From: Actinobacteria bacterium RBG_16_64_13
Lineage (GTDB): Bacteria > Actinomycetota > Thermoleophilia > RBG-16-64-13
Assembly (NCBI GenBank): GCA_001768675.1
Contig: MELN01000016.1
Location: forward strand, 8,352 to 15,292
Length of the DNA stretch: 6,941 nucleotides
Direction of reading: 5' to 3'
A program made the position numbers and the translations under genes. Below, piece by piece: positions 6,544-6,941 of the stretch. The notes beneath the pieces are model-generated. The model worked only from the letters and a program-made list of their open reading frames with translations. It ran no database searches and was not told the DNA's origin. Every line of letters begins with the position of its first letter. Position 1 is the stretch's first letter.

Positions 6544-6583
6544 GAGGAACTGTTTCAAATGTGCGTGGGAAGAAAGAAGTTGG

Positions 6584-6612
6584 CGGCGTCCGTCGAAAAC
6601 GGGTTGACGCCG
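6584..6612. repeat. Inverted repeat across the proximal -35 box
   Basis: CGGCGTC (6584-6590) and GACGCCG (6606-6612) are perfect 7-base inverted arms with a 15-base gap. The right arm covers most of the TTGACG -35 hexamer. A repressor or activator operator is possible, but the match is short and may be chance in GC-rich DNA. Confidence 0.3.
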
Positions 6613-6632
6613 GCAACGGGCAATGCTAACCT
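6604..6632 (+). promoter_or_regulatory. Proximal rRNA operon promoter
   Basis: TTGACG (6604-6609), 17-base spacer, TAACCT (6627-6632), preceded by TGC for an extended -10. Transcription should begin near 6637-6639. The stretch between the -10 and the start (TCCCGG) is GC-rich, as is common at rRNA promoters under stringent control. The short A-run at 6597-6599 directly upstream is at most a weak UP element. Its position before boxB, boxA and 16S supports the call. Confidence 0.75.
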
Positions 6633-6639
6633 TCCCGGC

Positions 6640-6655
6640 CGCGCCTAGGAGCGCG
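6640..6655 (+). promoter_or_regulatory. boxB-like hairpin in the rRNA leader
   Basis: CGCGC (6640-6644) and GCGCG (6651-6655) form a 5-bp stem with loop CTAGGA at the very start of the transcript, just before boxA. The position matches the boxB-boxA order of rrn antitermination leaders; the sequence itself is not conserved between species. Confidence 0.45.
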
Positions 6656-6656
6656 A

Positions 6657-6671
6657 TGGTCTTTGAAAACT
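6657..6671 (+). promoter_or_regulatory. boxA antitermination element
   Basis: TGGTCTTTGAAAACT closely matches the rRNA boxA consensus (TGxTCTTTxAAAA type), and the longer CTTTGAAAACTGAACA run is widespread in leaders of Gram-positive rRNA operons. In known systems boxA RNA recruits NusB/NusE so that RNA polymerase reads through Rho-dependent termination sites in untranslated rRNA. Confidence 0.8.
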
Positions 6672-6677
6672 GAACAG

Positions 6678-6719
6678 CGTTGTCGGATCGGACCGTAAAG
6701 GTCTGGTCTGTCAGCAACG
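6678..6719 (+). other. Long imperfect leader hairpin
   Basis: CGTTG (6678-6682) and CAACG (6715-6719) flank an almost continuous stem: 6684-6694 pairs with 6700-6710 with three G-U wobbles, closed by loop GTAAA. It follows boxA directly. The position suggests a boxC-type or RNase III processing structure. Confidence 0.5.
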
Positions 6720-6724
6720 AATCA

Positions 6725-6792
6725 ACGGGGACGTCGTCTTCTAGTGGGACGGCTGTCCTCGACCCCGTCCGCAATCGGACCTACCGGTTGCG
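6725..6792 (+). other. Two further leader hairpins
   Basis: ACGGGG (6725-6730) pairs with CCCCGT (6763-6768) around an inner GGAC/GTCC hairpin (6747-6758). Next, 6770-6778 pairs with 6784-6792 (CGCAATCGG with CCGGTTGCG, one wobble) with loop ACCTA. No T-run follows, so these are leader or processing structures and not terminators. Confidence 0.45.
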
Positions 6793-6804
6793 AGACATAC
6801 TTTT

Positions 6805-6851
6805 GAGAGCTAATTCAGCTTTCCACAAAGTCAGATCCGAGCTTCGGCTCG
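6805..6851 (+). other. Leader hairpins just before mature 16S
   Basis: GAGAGCT (6805-6811) pairs with AGCTTTC (6817-6823) with one wobble and loop AATTC. Then CGAGC/GCTCG (6838-6842, 6847-6851) closes a very stable cUUCGg tetraloop that ends about 12 bases before the 16S 5' end. These may help 5' processing. The full RNase III stem needs the 3' flank of 16S, which lies outside the window. Confidence 0.5.
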
Positions 6852-6862
6852 TATCGCAATAC

Positions 6863-6941
<79 letters not shown>

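Larger units (their letters stand above)
6417..6547 (+). ncRNA. Candidate structured RNA or attenuated leader between the two promoters
   Basis: This RNA would begin at the distal promoter start. Its first bases CCTCACAA (6417-6424) are exactly complementary to TTGTGAGG (6540-6547), extendable to 11 pairs (6417-6427 with 6537-6547) using two G-U wobbles. Inside this closing helix lie a GACGCGCGTC palindrome (6465-6474), a hairpin GGCTTA/TAAGCC (6477-6494) and the 9-bp terminator-like hairpin (6505-6534). A competing 6-bp pairing of the 5' end with GTGAGG at 6460-6465 is also possible, so two folds could alternate. I do not recognise it as any known RNA family. Transcription is not shown, so it remains a hypothesis. 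Confidence 0.35.
6354..6862 (+). other. rRNA operon control region (no conventional gene)
   Basis: This 509-bp interval between the lipoprotein stop and the 16S 5' end holds no conventional gene. From left to right it contains a distal promoter, a possible short ORF and structured RNA with a terminator-like hairpin, an inverted repeat over the second -35, the proximal promoter, a boxB/boxA pair, and at least five leader hairpins running up to the 16S start. These are listed separately. Longer reading frames here on either strand show no family resemblance. Confidence 0.8.

Overview
The window is high-GC bacterial chromosome. It carries ordinary housekeeping genes and ends in the first ~79 bases of a 16S rRNA gene on the + strand. 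A Gram-positive, high-GC organism fits best, most likely Actinomycetota (possibly a Coriobacteriia-like lineage). The reasons are a class A penicillin-binding protein with two C-terminal PASTA domains, TAnnnT-type -10 boxes, start codons that sit at or next to predicted transcription starts without a Shine-Dalgarno (leaderless style), and the 16S 5' end sequence. The lineage is inference; the 16S fragment is too short to place it.

Layout. (1) 1-164: 3' end of argH (argininosuccinate lyase). (2) 233-874 and 874-1830: a two-gene unit joined by a 1-base stop/start overlap, encoding an AAG/MPG-family 3-methyladenine DNA glycosylase and a NIF3/DUF34-family metal-binding protein. (3) 1840-4302, minus strand: a bifunctional class A PBP, convergent with the NIF3 gene with only 9 bp between the stops. 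(4) 4303-4365: a compact divergent promoter region between the PBP gene and tyrS. (5) 4366-5619: tyrS, a KMSKS-type tyrosyl-tRNA synthetase. (6) 5751-6353: a small predicted lipoprotein. (7) 6354-6862: a 509-bp control region upstream of the rRNA genes. (8) 6863-end: 16S rRNA.

The genes do not form one pathway. They cover arginine biosynthesis, base-excision repair, a metal-binding protein of uncertain role, peptidoglycan synthesis, tRNA charging and rRNA synthesis.

The most interesting stretch is 6354-6862. It holds two good sigma70-type promoters about 220 bp apart. The proximal one (6604-6632) is followed by a boxB-like hairpin, a boxA-like antitermination element and a chain of leader hairpins, as expected for an rrn operon. 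The distal one (6383-6411) would start an RNA of about 130 nt containing a possible 17-codon ORF almost at its 5' end, several hairpins, and a terminator-like hairpin well before the proximal promoter. The 5' end of that RNA is complementary over 8 perfect bases (11 with wobbles) to the sequence just after the terminator stem. I do not recognise this element. It is a candidate structured small RNA or attenuated leader sitting in front of an rRNA operon.
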